From an archaeon (GTDB lineage Archaea > Thermoproteota > QMWL01), in contig QMWL02000041.1 of assembly GCA_003661605.2 (NCBI GenBank), positions 1 to 6,596 of the forward strand: DNA of 6,596 nucleotides, given 5' to 3'. Shown one piece after another: positions 1 to 5,830 of this stretch. The position numbers and the translations under genes were made by a program. Numbering within the stretch: position 1 is the first letter of the stretch; each line of letters starts with the position of its first letter. The notes under the pieces are model-generated. The model was not told where the DNA came from. It made no database searches and saw only the letters and a program-made list of their open reading frames with translations.

Positions 1-680
1 CCTTTACAACAGGAGTAGGATTTTGCGCGCGCCGAGCAGTAATGACCTTCGGTGTAATGGATGTAATCTACCACTTCTTACAATCTCGCCCGCTTTCTAA
101 GCCTCTGACGGAGATATCTAAAGACGAGTGGGAGACCATGAAGCTCAAGGTCCTCAGCACGGAGCTTGATAGATCCGAGGTAAGGGAGCGCATGCTCGAG
201 GACGCGATCGACATCGTTCGATCTGCTTACGAGGAGAAGAAGACCTTCTCCTACTTTAGCGCAAACGCCTCATTTACAGAAGAGCCTATGCTTATCCTTC
301 TCCCCATGTGGGTCGTACACTATCGGTGCAGGCGAGGCTGTTTTCGAGCAGCCTTCGCGGGATGGGATGGAAAACGCGTAGCAGCAACTGAACCCATGTC
401 TCTTCCTCACCGTGTGAAATACACCCTTAGTGCGATAGGACTTACTGCTGCTGCCTCTTTCGTCGGAGGAGCCCTTTACTACATAATCCTAAACTTCTCT
501 AACTCTGCCTCAACTCGTTCAAGAGGAAAGACCATTCTCTTCCTCCTCGCTCTACTCTTTGCAATATACACTGCAGTTCTAAAACTAGGTCAGCTGGCTG
601 TACGCGGATCTCGAACCGAGTACTCTGTTCGTCTACGGGTTAAAACAGCTAGAGGTACCGTTCTCGAGCGCATGGGATGA
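1..680 (+). CDS. A1: zinc-ribbon/membrane-hairpin protein, A family (5'-truncated by window edge)
   Basis: Open reading continues to the left edge from position 3. The residues before the ATG at 42 (FTTGVGFCARRAV) match the interior of A2 and A3 (GFCARRA), so that ATG is internal and the true start, with the expected zinc ribbon, lies upstream of the window. 225 codons are visible. Shared A-family landmarks are GFCARRA, DVIYHF, KLKVLSTE with a following RMLEDAIDIVR helix, LLPMW, and AGWDGKRVAATEP. Two hydrophobic segments follow (around VKYTLSAIGLTAAASFVGG and TILFLLALLFAIYTAVL), then a tail ending TARGTVLERMG. The stop overlaps the B1 start as ATGA, which implies translational coupling. The role is unknown. 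By analogy with zinc-ribbon membrane proteins next to SPFH genes it may be a membrane anchor or adaptor. Coding status is very sure; function is inference. Confidence 0.93.
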   Translation, partial: FTTGVGFCARRAVMTFGVMDVIYHFLQSRPLSKPLTEISKDEWETMKLKVLSTELDRSEVRERMLEDAIDIVRSAYEEKKTFSYFSANASFTEEPMLILLPMWVVHYRCRRGCFRAAFAGWDGKRVAATEPMSLPHRVKYTLSAIGLTAAASFVGGALYYIILNFSNSASTRSRGKTILFLLALLFAIYTAVLKLGQLAVRGSRTEYSVRLRVKTARGTVLERMG

Positions 681-1645
681 AAGTCCGCTGTACCTACTGC
701 GGAGCGGAGTTTGAAGTCCCCAACACCGTTAGAACCACCACTTGCCCTTACTGTGGGCTTACGCTCACTATTAAGTCGCCTGAGGAAGTACAACCCGCAG
801 AAGTCGATCACTATTACTTCCCGGTAGCTCCCAAAGACCCCTTCCTCTCTTTGATGGAGTTCGTTAGCCGCGAGTACGGCGCTCCTGAAGATATCGAAGC
901 TGCAAGCACGCTCGAGAAACGCGAACTTCACTACATACCCGTATACTTCTTCCACGTTAGAGGCTGCATGCGAGTCGCTAACTTCGAAGGAAACTCAGCG
1001 CACGCGACAGAAGTCCTATTCTACCCGATTGTAGCTCTCAGAAAAGGTCGTTTAGTTGAAGTCCTTCGTGGATATCCCTTTGCCGTACGTGGGCGGCGGT
1101 TTTTCGATGTCTCTGTGAAAAAGAAAGGCGTGTATCATGAACCCGAATTCGATCGAGCGTACGCTCAGCGTATCGTCGAAGCTGCACTAATGAGCGCGCT
1201 TCGCGACGAAGCACGGGCATGTGTTCCCGATTATACGATCGAAGAGTCCGTAAAGAGCGTTGAATTCAGAGGCTTGGTCCACTACCCAATATGGCGCCTC
1301 GTATACCGTTACCGGTGGCGTCGCTACGAAGCTTTCGTAGATGGTGCTGACGGACGCATCATCCTTGCTGAATACCCTCAAACGCTTACTGCACGCGCTG
1401 CATGTTTTGGTCTTGCATTCCTCCTCTTGGCAACCGGGCTTCCACTAAGCATAGCAATAGGATTGCTCATAAAAGCCCCTCTTGCTACCATAACAGGAGC
1501 TATTGCTAGCGTTGCTGGAGCAGTTCCTCCTCTTAAACGTGCGCTGCATGTTAAAGCTCGTGGATCTGAGGTAATGGAGCTTGAAAAGGGTCAGCCCAAA
1601 CCCTTTGAAGCTCTAACCAAGTATATCCGAGTGAGGAAACTATAG
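677..1645 (+). CDS. B1: N-terminal zinc-ribbon, two-helix membrane protein, B family
   Basis: 322 residues. The zinc ribbon is at the extreme N-terminus, C5-x2-C8-x14-C23-x2-C26, with both knuckles of the CxYCG/CPYCG kind. A soluble region follows, with VDHYYFP (43-49), ELHYIPVYFFHVRG (83-96) and FAVRGRRFF (135-143). GLVHYPIWRLVYRYR (199-213) then leads into YEAFVDGADGR (217-227). This last block looks like the 'PVWxLxYxYxGxxYxFxVNGxTGxV' strand-turn motif that I recall from bacterial TFIIB-type zinc-ribbon membrane proteins such as the YdjG group. Two hydrophobic segments (about 243-265 and 269-286) form a hairpin, followed by a basic tail with SEVMELE. The start at the ATGA overlap is fixed by the conserved MKVRCT N-terminus seen in all three B copies. 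No clear Shine-Dalgarno is visible, so translation is probably coupled to A1. Its tail (PKPFEALTKYIRVRKL) differs from the PFF-x-ALY ending of B2 and B3. Function not established. Confidence 0.95.
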   Translation: MKVRCTYCGAEFEVPNTVRTTTCPYCGLTLTIKSPEEVQPAEVDHYYFPVAPKDPFLSLMEFVSREYGAPEDIEAASTLEKRELHYIPVYFFHVRGCMRVANFEGNSAHATEVLFYPIVALRKGRLVEVLRGYPFAVRGRRFFDVSVKKKGVYHEPEFDRAYAQRIVEAALMSALRDEARACVPDYTIEESVKSVEFRGLVHYPIWRLVYRYRWRRYEAFVDGADGRIILAEYPQTLTARAACFGLAFLLLATGLPLSIAIGLLIKAPLATITGAIASVAGAVPPLKRALHVKARGSEVMELEKGQPKPFEALTKYIRVRKL

Positions 1646-1658
1646 ATAAAATTCAAAT
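1645..1658 (+). promoter_or_regulatory. Candidate archaeal TATA box for leaderless A2
   Basis: An AT-rich stretch, GATAAAATTCAAAT, immediately follows the B1 stop codon and sits about 22-35 nt (centre about 29) upstream of the TTG start of A2, where an archaeal TATA box would be if transcription starts at the start codon. A purine-rich GAGGAAAC just upstream (1632-1639) could serve as the BRE element. The rest of the gap is pyrimidine-rich and has no Shine-Dalgarno sequence. The call rests only on position and composition. Confidence 0.45.
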
Positions 1659-1679
1659 CGCCTCATCTTTGCTTGCCTG

Positions 1680-2648
1680 TTGTCTGCCCTCACTTGCGAG
1701 CGTTGTGGAGCACCTCTTCCCATAACCCCCGAGACCATAGTTTCGATCTGCGAGTACTGTGGATACCCTCGAATCATCGCTAGCACTGCTCGCCTCGAGG
1801 AAATGTATCTTATCAGATCTCTATCTCGAGATCAGATAATCCACAAGTTCTGGGATCAGGTTGAGAAGGACTTCGACCTCCGACGCTTTAGAAAGCGTAT
1901 GCAGATCGTTGACGTAGAAGGGTTCTACATCCCCGTCTGGGTGGGTTCTGTTGCTGTTGAAGGAGTGTGTGAGTATCTAGAAATAGAAGACAAACGCGTA
2001 GTACGGCGCTCAGAGCCTATAGCGTATGAAACGCCCATCGGGTTTTGTGCTCGTCGCGCTGTAGCTGCCTTTGCTGTAACCGATGTCATCTACCACTTTA
2101 TGAAGACCTTCGATGAGAAGCTATTTGTGCGCCTCATAGACCTATCTCCCGAAGAGTGGGAGCGCACGAAGCTCAAGGTCCTTAATACAGAGATTGATGT
2201 AAGTGAGGCTAAAGATCGTATGCTAGAAGACGCGATAGACCTTGCACGCCATAAGCACGGGACAAAAACTGTCGTGTTTTTTGACGCTAGGTCGATGTTC
2301 ATGCAGGAACCCCGCCTCTATTTCCTTCCTCTATGGATTATCTACTACCGCGTTGGCTCTGGTGTCTACCGAATGGCTCTTGCAGGCTGGGATGGCTGTC
2401 GTGTTGCAGCATCTGAACCTGTTTTGCTCTTACGCCGTGCGGTTTACGTGGCTGGTGTTTCTGGAGCAATCGTCGCTGCTTCCTTTCTGGGAAGCTTCCT
2501 CCACTTGCAAGTCGCTATCCTCGGTGCCCTTCTCTTCATTCTGTTCTCCCTCGCCTATATTCTCGGTCGTGCAACCGTGGGCGGAACTCGGATCGAGCAC
2601 CTCTACCGCAAAGAAGTCCCTACGGCGAGAGGAACCGTTGCTTGGTAA
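1680..2648 (+). CDS. A2: zinc-ribbon/membrane-hairpin protein, A family
   Basis: 322 residues from a TTG start. The start is chosen because the reading begins just ahead of the zinc ribbon, aligns with A3, and no ATG/GTG lies nearby in frame. The ribbon is C6-x2-C9-x14-C24-x2-C27 (CERCGAPL ... CEYCGYPR). Then come VEGFYIPVWVG (79-89), the family-specific GFCARRA (121-127), KLKVLNTE (164-171), a charged helix RMLEDAIDLAR (180-190), YFLPLWIIYYR (214-224) and ALAGWDG (233-239). Two hydrophobic segments (about 254-276 and 277-296) are almost without a loop, giving a tight membrane hairpin. The tail ends RGTVAW, shorter than the RGTVxER endings of A1 and A3. B2 follows after 3 bp, in the same frame. 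It is probably a membrane protein whose zinc ribbon and soluble region face the cytosol. A role as anchor for the downstream SPFH protein is inference. Confidence 0.93.
   Translation: MSALTCERCGAPLPITPETIVSICEYCGYPRIIASTARLEEMYLIRSLSRDQIIHKFWDQVEKDFDLRRFRKRMQIVDVEGFYIPVWVGSVAVEGVCEYLEIEDKRVVRRSEPIAYETPIGFCARRAVAAFAVTDVIYHFMKTFDEKLFVRLIDLSPEEWERTKLKVLNTEIDVSEAKDRMLEDAIDLARHKHGTKTVVFFDARSMFMQEPRLYFLPLWIIYYRVGSGVYRMALAGWDGCRVAASEPVLLLRRAVYVAGVSGAIVAASFLGSFLHLQVAILGALLFILFSLAYILGRATVGGTRIEHLYRKEVPTARGTVAW
2373..2395 (+). repeat. 23-bp block identical to 4511-4533 (A2 versus A3)
   Basis: The bases coding MALAGWDG are identical over 23 positions in A2 and at 4511-4533 in A3, while A1 differs (AAFAGWDG with other codons). 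This is a second island of full identity between units 2 and 3. Confidence 0.8.
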
Positions 2649-2651
2649 GCC

Positions 2652-3725
2652 ATGAAAGTTCGCTGTACACAGTGCGGGGCTGAGTTTGAGGCTCCTGATC
2701 AAGTAAGCATGGTAGTATGCCCCTACTGTTCCCTTACGCTTAGGATAGGGGCGTCAGGTGAGGCTGAGGATGCTGGCGTTGACCACTACTACTTTCCTAC
2801 TGCAGAACAAGACCCCTTCCGCGCGCTAATGGACTTCCTTCGACACGAGTACGGTGTACCTCCTGATATAGAGGCAGCTAGTACACTTGTGCAACGCGAA
2901 CTGCACTACGTTCCCATCTACTTCTTCCACCTTCATGGTACCATGCGCGTAAAACACCCCAGTGGGCGCTCTGTTGAAGTAAAGGAGGTGGTGTTCTGCC
3001 CGCTTATCGCTCTTAAGAAGGGTCGGCTGGCGAAGCTCCTTTACGATCACACCTTTGCGGTAAGAGGTCGTCGTTTTTTCGAAGAATCGATTAAGCGAGA
3101 GGGCGTTTTCCACGAACCCGCTTTCAGTCACAAGGATGCAGAGAAGCGCCTACGGCGCGCATTGGAAAAGGCGCTTAAGAAAGAGGCGCGAAAGTACGTA
3201 GGGCTTCTCTTTTCGGTAAAGGAGCGCGTTTTCAACATCCGTTATCGTGGTCTAGTTCACTACCCGATATGGCGACTCACCTACAAGTACAAGGGTAGGC
3301 GCTACGAGGCCTACCTCGATGGTGCTGATAACCGGGTCATCTACACCGAGCATCCCCAAACTGCTCTAGCACGCGTATCCGAACTCTGGCTTGCCGCCTT
3401 CTTCATCACTCTAAGTCTCCTCATAGGATCTCTGTTCGCACTTCTACTAAGGAACGTTCTCTCCTTCTTCTCTGGTCTTCTGTCCGGCATAGCTGCAGCT
3501 CTATACCCTCTCGTGCGAGGGCTAAGTCCTAAGGCTACTGCCTCCGAGGTTTATGAACTAGAGAGCAGCTTGCGCCATCCCTTCTTTGAAGCCCTCTATG
3601 GACGCAAGATTACAGCTCCGCGTCCCTCGAGAATGCTGAGGTGGTTTGCAGCAAACATCCTCCACCTAATCCCCATAGGCGGGTTCCTCACAGCTCTAAT
3701 CTTGATGATACTGCTTCTCACCTAG
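2652..3725 (+). CDS. B2: zinc-ribbon membrane protein, B family, with extra C-terminal helix
   Basis: 357 residues. The N-terminal zinc ribbon is C5-x2-C8-x14-C23-x2-C26. B-family landmarks are VDHYYFP (43-49), ELHYVPIYFFHLHG (83-96), FAVRGRRFFEES (135-146), HEPAF (154-158), GLVHYPIWRLTYKYKG (200-215) and YEAYLDGADNR (218-228). The membrane hairpin is about 244-266 and 267-288. Residues 289-319 match the normal B tail (SEVYELE, PFFEALY). Unlike B1 and B3, the protein then continues for 38 residues with a third strongly hydrophobic segment (LHLIPIGGFLTALILMILLL) and stops almost at once, so the C-terminus would sit on the other side of the membrane. It starts 3 bp after the A2 stop. The ribbon is the most divergent of the three (CTQCGAEFEAP, VVCPYCSL). 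Same proposed role as its paralogues; the extra helix suggests specialisation. Confidence 0.95.
   Translation: MKVRCTQCGAEFEAPDQVSMVVCPYCSLTLRIGASGEAEDAGVDHYYFPTAEQDPFRALMDFLRHEYGVPPDIEAASTLVQRELHYVPIYFFHLHGTMRVKHPSGRSVEVKEVVFCPLIALKKGRLAKLLYDHTFAVRGRRFFEESIKREGVFHEPAFSHKDAEKRLRRALEKALKKEARKYVGLLFSVKERVFNIRYRGLVHYPIWRLTYKYKGRRYEAYLDGADNRVIYTEHPQTALARVSELWLAAFFITLSLLIGSLFALLLRNVLSFFSGLLSGIAAALYPLVRGLSPKATASEVYELESSLRHPFFEALYGRKITAPRPSRMLRWFAANILHLIPIGGFLTALILMILLLT
2904..2929 (+). repeat. 26-bp block identical to 5062-5087 (B2 versus B3)
   Basis: The bases coding the conserved HYVPIYFFH stretch are identical over 26 consecutive positions in B2 and at 5062-5087 in B3, including third codon positions. 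The corresponding stretch of B1 (about 930-955) differs at several synonymous and non-synonymous sites. Either strong constraint or local gene conversion between units 2 and 3 could explain it. Confidence 0.8.
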
Positions 3726-3768
3726 GTTTAGCGATCAGCGCTTGAACGCGGTTACTGCTACGAAACTC

Positions 3769-3776
3769 ACTTAAAT
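3769..3776 (+). promoter_or_regulatory. Candidate TATA box for A3
   Basis: The 68-bp gap between B2 and A3 contains ACTTAAAT, preceded by a purine/A patch CGAAAC (3761-3766) that could be a BRE. Its centre is only about 21-22 nt from the GTG start. That is somewhat short for a fully leaderless message, so either the true element is nearby or the site is not a promoter. No Shine-Dalgarno sequence is seen before A3. Confidence 0.3.
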
Positions 3777-3793
3777 CTTCAAACTGACTCAGC

Positions 3794-4813
3794 GTGGCTA
3801 GCACTACTCCAGAGCTTGTTTGTCAGCGTTGCGGGGCTCCTCTTACAGTAACTCCTGAAACTATTGTCGCGATTTGCGAATACTGCGGCTATCCTCGAAT
3901 TCTCGGGAGTACAATCAACCCTGACGAAGTGCTTATTGTGGAGTCGATCGGGCGTGACGCTGCTGTAGGCGCGTTTTGGAAAGCCGTAGAGGCAGATAGG
4001 GACCTTCGCAGACTTCGGAGCAAAATCGACCTTCTCGAAGTCGAGGGCTTCTATGTTCCTGCGTGGATCGGTCGTGTGATGGTTGACGGGGTTGTTGAGT
4101 ACATCGTTCGCGAACGTCGTGATAACCGTGAGTATAAGCGCCTAGTGCGCGAGGACATCTCTTTTCAATCGGGCATCGGCTTCTGTGCTCGACGTGCTGC
4201 AGCAACCTTCGGCATTACCGATGCAATCTACTACTTTCTAAAAACCCGCGAACGCGCGAAATCACAGCCTCTTACAGAGTTTCCTCAAGAAAAATGGGAG
4301 CGTGTAAAGCTCAAGGTTCTGAACACCGAGGTAGATGTTTCCGAGGTTCGTGAGCGAATGTGTGAGGACGTTGCCGACATCGTACGCTCCAACTACGCGC
4401 ACCGTGAAGTAACCTACTTCCGCGTCTACGCCTCTCTCACAGAGCAGCCTAAGCTCTACCTCATCCCCGTCTGGCTGGCTTACTACCGATACGGAGAGGG
4501 AACCTTCCGTATGGCTCTTGCAGGCTGGGATGGTGCACGCGTCGCCGCTTCTGAACCCGTTACTGGTCTTCACCGCGCGCTCTACACGCTAGGCGTCTTC
4601 GGTCTAATCGCCATATCCTCCTTCTTAGGCGGTGTAATCGCCTACAACCTTCGAATCGGAGAAAGCATCAGCGTTCCTGCTGCCATCTTCACCTTCCTTA
4701 CGATCGCCGCACCCTTCTTAAGCTATCTGATCGTAAAGGGCGCGCGTGTCGAACGCCTCTACCGGAAGCGAGTGCAGGCTGCTAGAGGAACGGTTATCGA
4801 GCGGACAAAATGA
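3794..4813 (+). CDS. A3: zinc-ribbon/membrane-hairpin protein, A family
   Basis: 339 residues from a GTG start, the last start-type codon in frame before the first zinc-ribbon cysteine. The ribbon is C10-x2-C13-x14-C28-x2-C31 (CQRCGAPL ... CEYCGYPR). Order of landmarks: VEGFYVPAWIG (83-93), GFCARRA with C131, TDAIYYF (142-148), KLKVLNTE (172-179), RERMCEDVADIVR (186-198), LIPVWLAYYRYG (223-234), ALAGWDG (241-247), a first membrane segment about 264-286, a second about 293-314, and a tail ending RGTVIERTK. This is the best full-length reference for A1, which shares the TExxxR...RGTV-I/L-ER features and the insertion between YHF/YYF and the KLKVL helix (PLTE). The stop overlaps B3 as ATGA. It is likely made in a fixed ratio with B3 as a membrane partner. 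Function unknown. Confidence 0.95.
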   Translation: MASTTPELVCQRCGAPLTVTPETIVAICEYCGYPRILGSTINPDEVLIVESIGRDAAVGAFWKAVEADRDLRRLRSKIDLLEVEGFYVPAWIGRVMVDGVVEYIVRERRDNREYKRLVREDISFQSGIGFCARRAAATFGITDAIYYFLKTRERAKSQPLTEFPQEKWERVKLKVLNTEVDVSEVRERMCEDVADIVRSNYAHREVTYFRVYASLTEQPKLYLIPVWLAYYRYGEGTFRMALAGWDGARVAASEPVTGLHRALYTLGVFGLIAISSFLGGVIAYNLRIGESISVPAAIFTFLTIAAPFLSYLIVKGARVERLYRKRVQAARGTVIERTK

Positions 4814-5763
4814 AGGTCCGTTGCACTTACTGTGGAGCAGAGTTCGAAGTCCCTGATACCGTCAAAACTACCACCTGCCCCTACTGCGCTCTTACACTTA
4901 CTGTAAAAGCTCCAGGCGAAGTCGAAGCAGCCGCCGTTGACCACTTTTACTTCCCCACGACCTCCCTAGACCCCTACCGATCTCTGATGAATTTCGTTCG
5001 CCGCGAATACGGTGTTCCAAGCGATGTTGAAGCAAGTAGCAGTCTTGAGAAGCGCGAACTCCACTACGTTCCCATCTACTTCTTCCATGTTAAGGGAAGG
5101 CTTGAGGTCGAAGATCCAGATAGGCGCGTAACCTACGCTGAGGAAGGCATCTTCTGCCCTCTTATCGCAATGCGCAGAAACCGAATGTTCGATGTGCTTC
5201 GCAACCACATCTTCGCTGTACGCGGACGCCGCTTCTTCGAAGAATCAGTTAAGCGAAAGGGCGTTTTCCACGAACCTGTCTTCGACCGAGAAGAAGCCCA
5301 TAAACGTGTACGAGATGCACTCATAAGGGCTCTCCGGGACGAGGCACGTGCTAACGCACGAAAGTTTAGAGTCCGTAGCGAAGAACTTCACATCGAGTAC
5401 CGAGGATTAGTACACTATCCAATCTGGTACCTTACCTACAGATATCAGGACAGGAGCTACGAAGCCTATGTTGATGGAGCAGATGGTCGTGTCATACTAG
5501 CGGAGTACCCTCAAACTAGCGTTGCGCGAGCAATTCAAATCGGTCTCGCTATCGCATTCCTCGCCGCTGGCGGTATTATCGGCGGCATCCTCGCCCTCCT
5601 GATGAATACCATCTACACCGTGATAACCGGATTGATAACTGGCGGTGTTGCTGCCATCCCATTGCTTGTGAGAGGGGCGCGACGTAAAGCGCGGAGCTCT
5701 GAAGTCTTCGAACTCGAAGAAAAGCTACAGTCTCCCTTCTTTAGAGCACTCTACCGTAAGTAG
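4810..5763 (+). CDS. B3: N-terminal zinc-ribbon, two-helix membrane protein, B family
   Basis: 317 residues. The start is at the ATGA overlap with A3 and gives the invariant MKVRCT N-terminus. The ribbon is C5-x2-C8-x14-C23-x2-C26 and nearly identical to that of B1 (CTYCGAEFEVP ... TTTCPYC). Then come VDHFYFP (43-49), ELHYVPIYFFHVKG (83-96), FAVRGRRFFEES, HEPVF, GLVHYPIWYLTYRYQ (199-213) and YEAYVDGADGR (217-227). The membrane hairpin is about 242-264 and 265-287, with glycine-rich turns. The basic tail carries SEVFELEEKLQSPFFRALYRK and ends there, defining the normal B length. It is the last gene of the A-B array and is followed by a T-rich gap before C. By family analogy it would be a membrane-bound adaptor with a cytosolic zinc ribbon. 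What the ribbon binds (protein or nucleic acid) cannot be told from the sequence. Confidence 0.95.
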   Translation: MKVRCTYCGAEFEVPDTVKTTTCPYCALTLTVKAPGEVEAAAVDHFYFPTTSLDPYRSLMNFVRREYGVPSDVEASSSLEKRELHYVPIYFFHVKGRLEVEDPDRRVTYAEEGIFCPLIAMRRNRMFDVLRNHIFAVRGRRFFEESVKRKGVFHEPVFDREEAHKRVRDALIRALRDEARANARKFRVRSEELHIEYRGLVHYPIWYLTYRYQDRSYEAYVDGADGRVILAEYPQTSVARAIQIGLAIAFLAAGGIIGGILALLMNTIYTVITGLITGGVAAIPLLVRGARRKARSSEVFELEEKLQSPFFRALYRK

Positions 5764-5788
5764 AACACGAGTCCCTCTATCGCGCGGG

Positions 5789-5806
5789 TTTTGTCGCAAG
5801 TTTTTT
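5789..5806 (+). terminator. T-runs after the A-B array: oligo-T terminator or TATA-like element for C
   Basis: The 67-bp gap after B3 has TTTT at 5789-5792 and TTTTTT at 5801-5806. Archaeal RNA polymerase can terminate at oligo-T runs without a hairpin, so these could end the array transcript. However, the second run is centred about 28 nt before the ATG of C, where a TATA box of a leaderless gene would lie. Both readings are compatible and the sequence does not decide between them. Confidence 0.35.
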
Positions 5807-5830
5807 GTACGGCTGCTCGCGTAGAGTACG

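Larger units (their letters stand above)
1..5763 (+). repeat. Three tandem copies of a two-gene A-B unit
   Basis: Units are A1-B1 (to 1645), A2-B2 (1680-3725) and A3-B3 (3794-5763), all in direct orientation. The proteins align along their full lengths within each family, sharing the zinc-ribbon spacing (C-x2-C-x14-C-x2-C wherever the N-terminus is in view), landmark motifs and membrane hairpin. Nucleotide identity is mostly patchy, so the duplications are not recent overall. The array may extend to the left of the window. Confidence 0.9.

Noticed and set aside
42..680. Treating the ATG at 42 as the start of a complete 212-residue protein
   Set aside because: Codons before it encode GFCARRA, which aligns with the interior of A2 and A3; the gene is cut by the window edge.
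590..955. 121-residue antisense open frame (and similar antisense frames along the array)
   Set aside because: It lies opposite the well-supported A1 and B1 genes, has no recognisable domain, and similar antisense frames recur in the paralogues because the sense codons are conserved.
2242..2655. 137-residue open frame overlapping A2 in another + frame
   Set aside because: It is wholly inside A2 in a different frame and its translation shows no family features.
3726..3793. Hairpin terminator in the B2-A3 gap (AGCGATCAGCGCT area)
   Set aside because: The inverted repeat is short and imperfect and has no T-run after it.
677..5763. Zinc ribbons taken as transcription factors (TFB-like)
   Set aside because: The ribbons resemble TFIIB-type ones in cysteine spacing only; no cyclin folds follow, and the proteins carry membrane hairpins instead.
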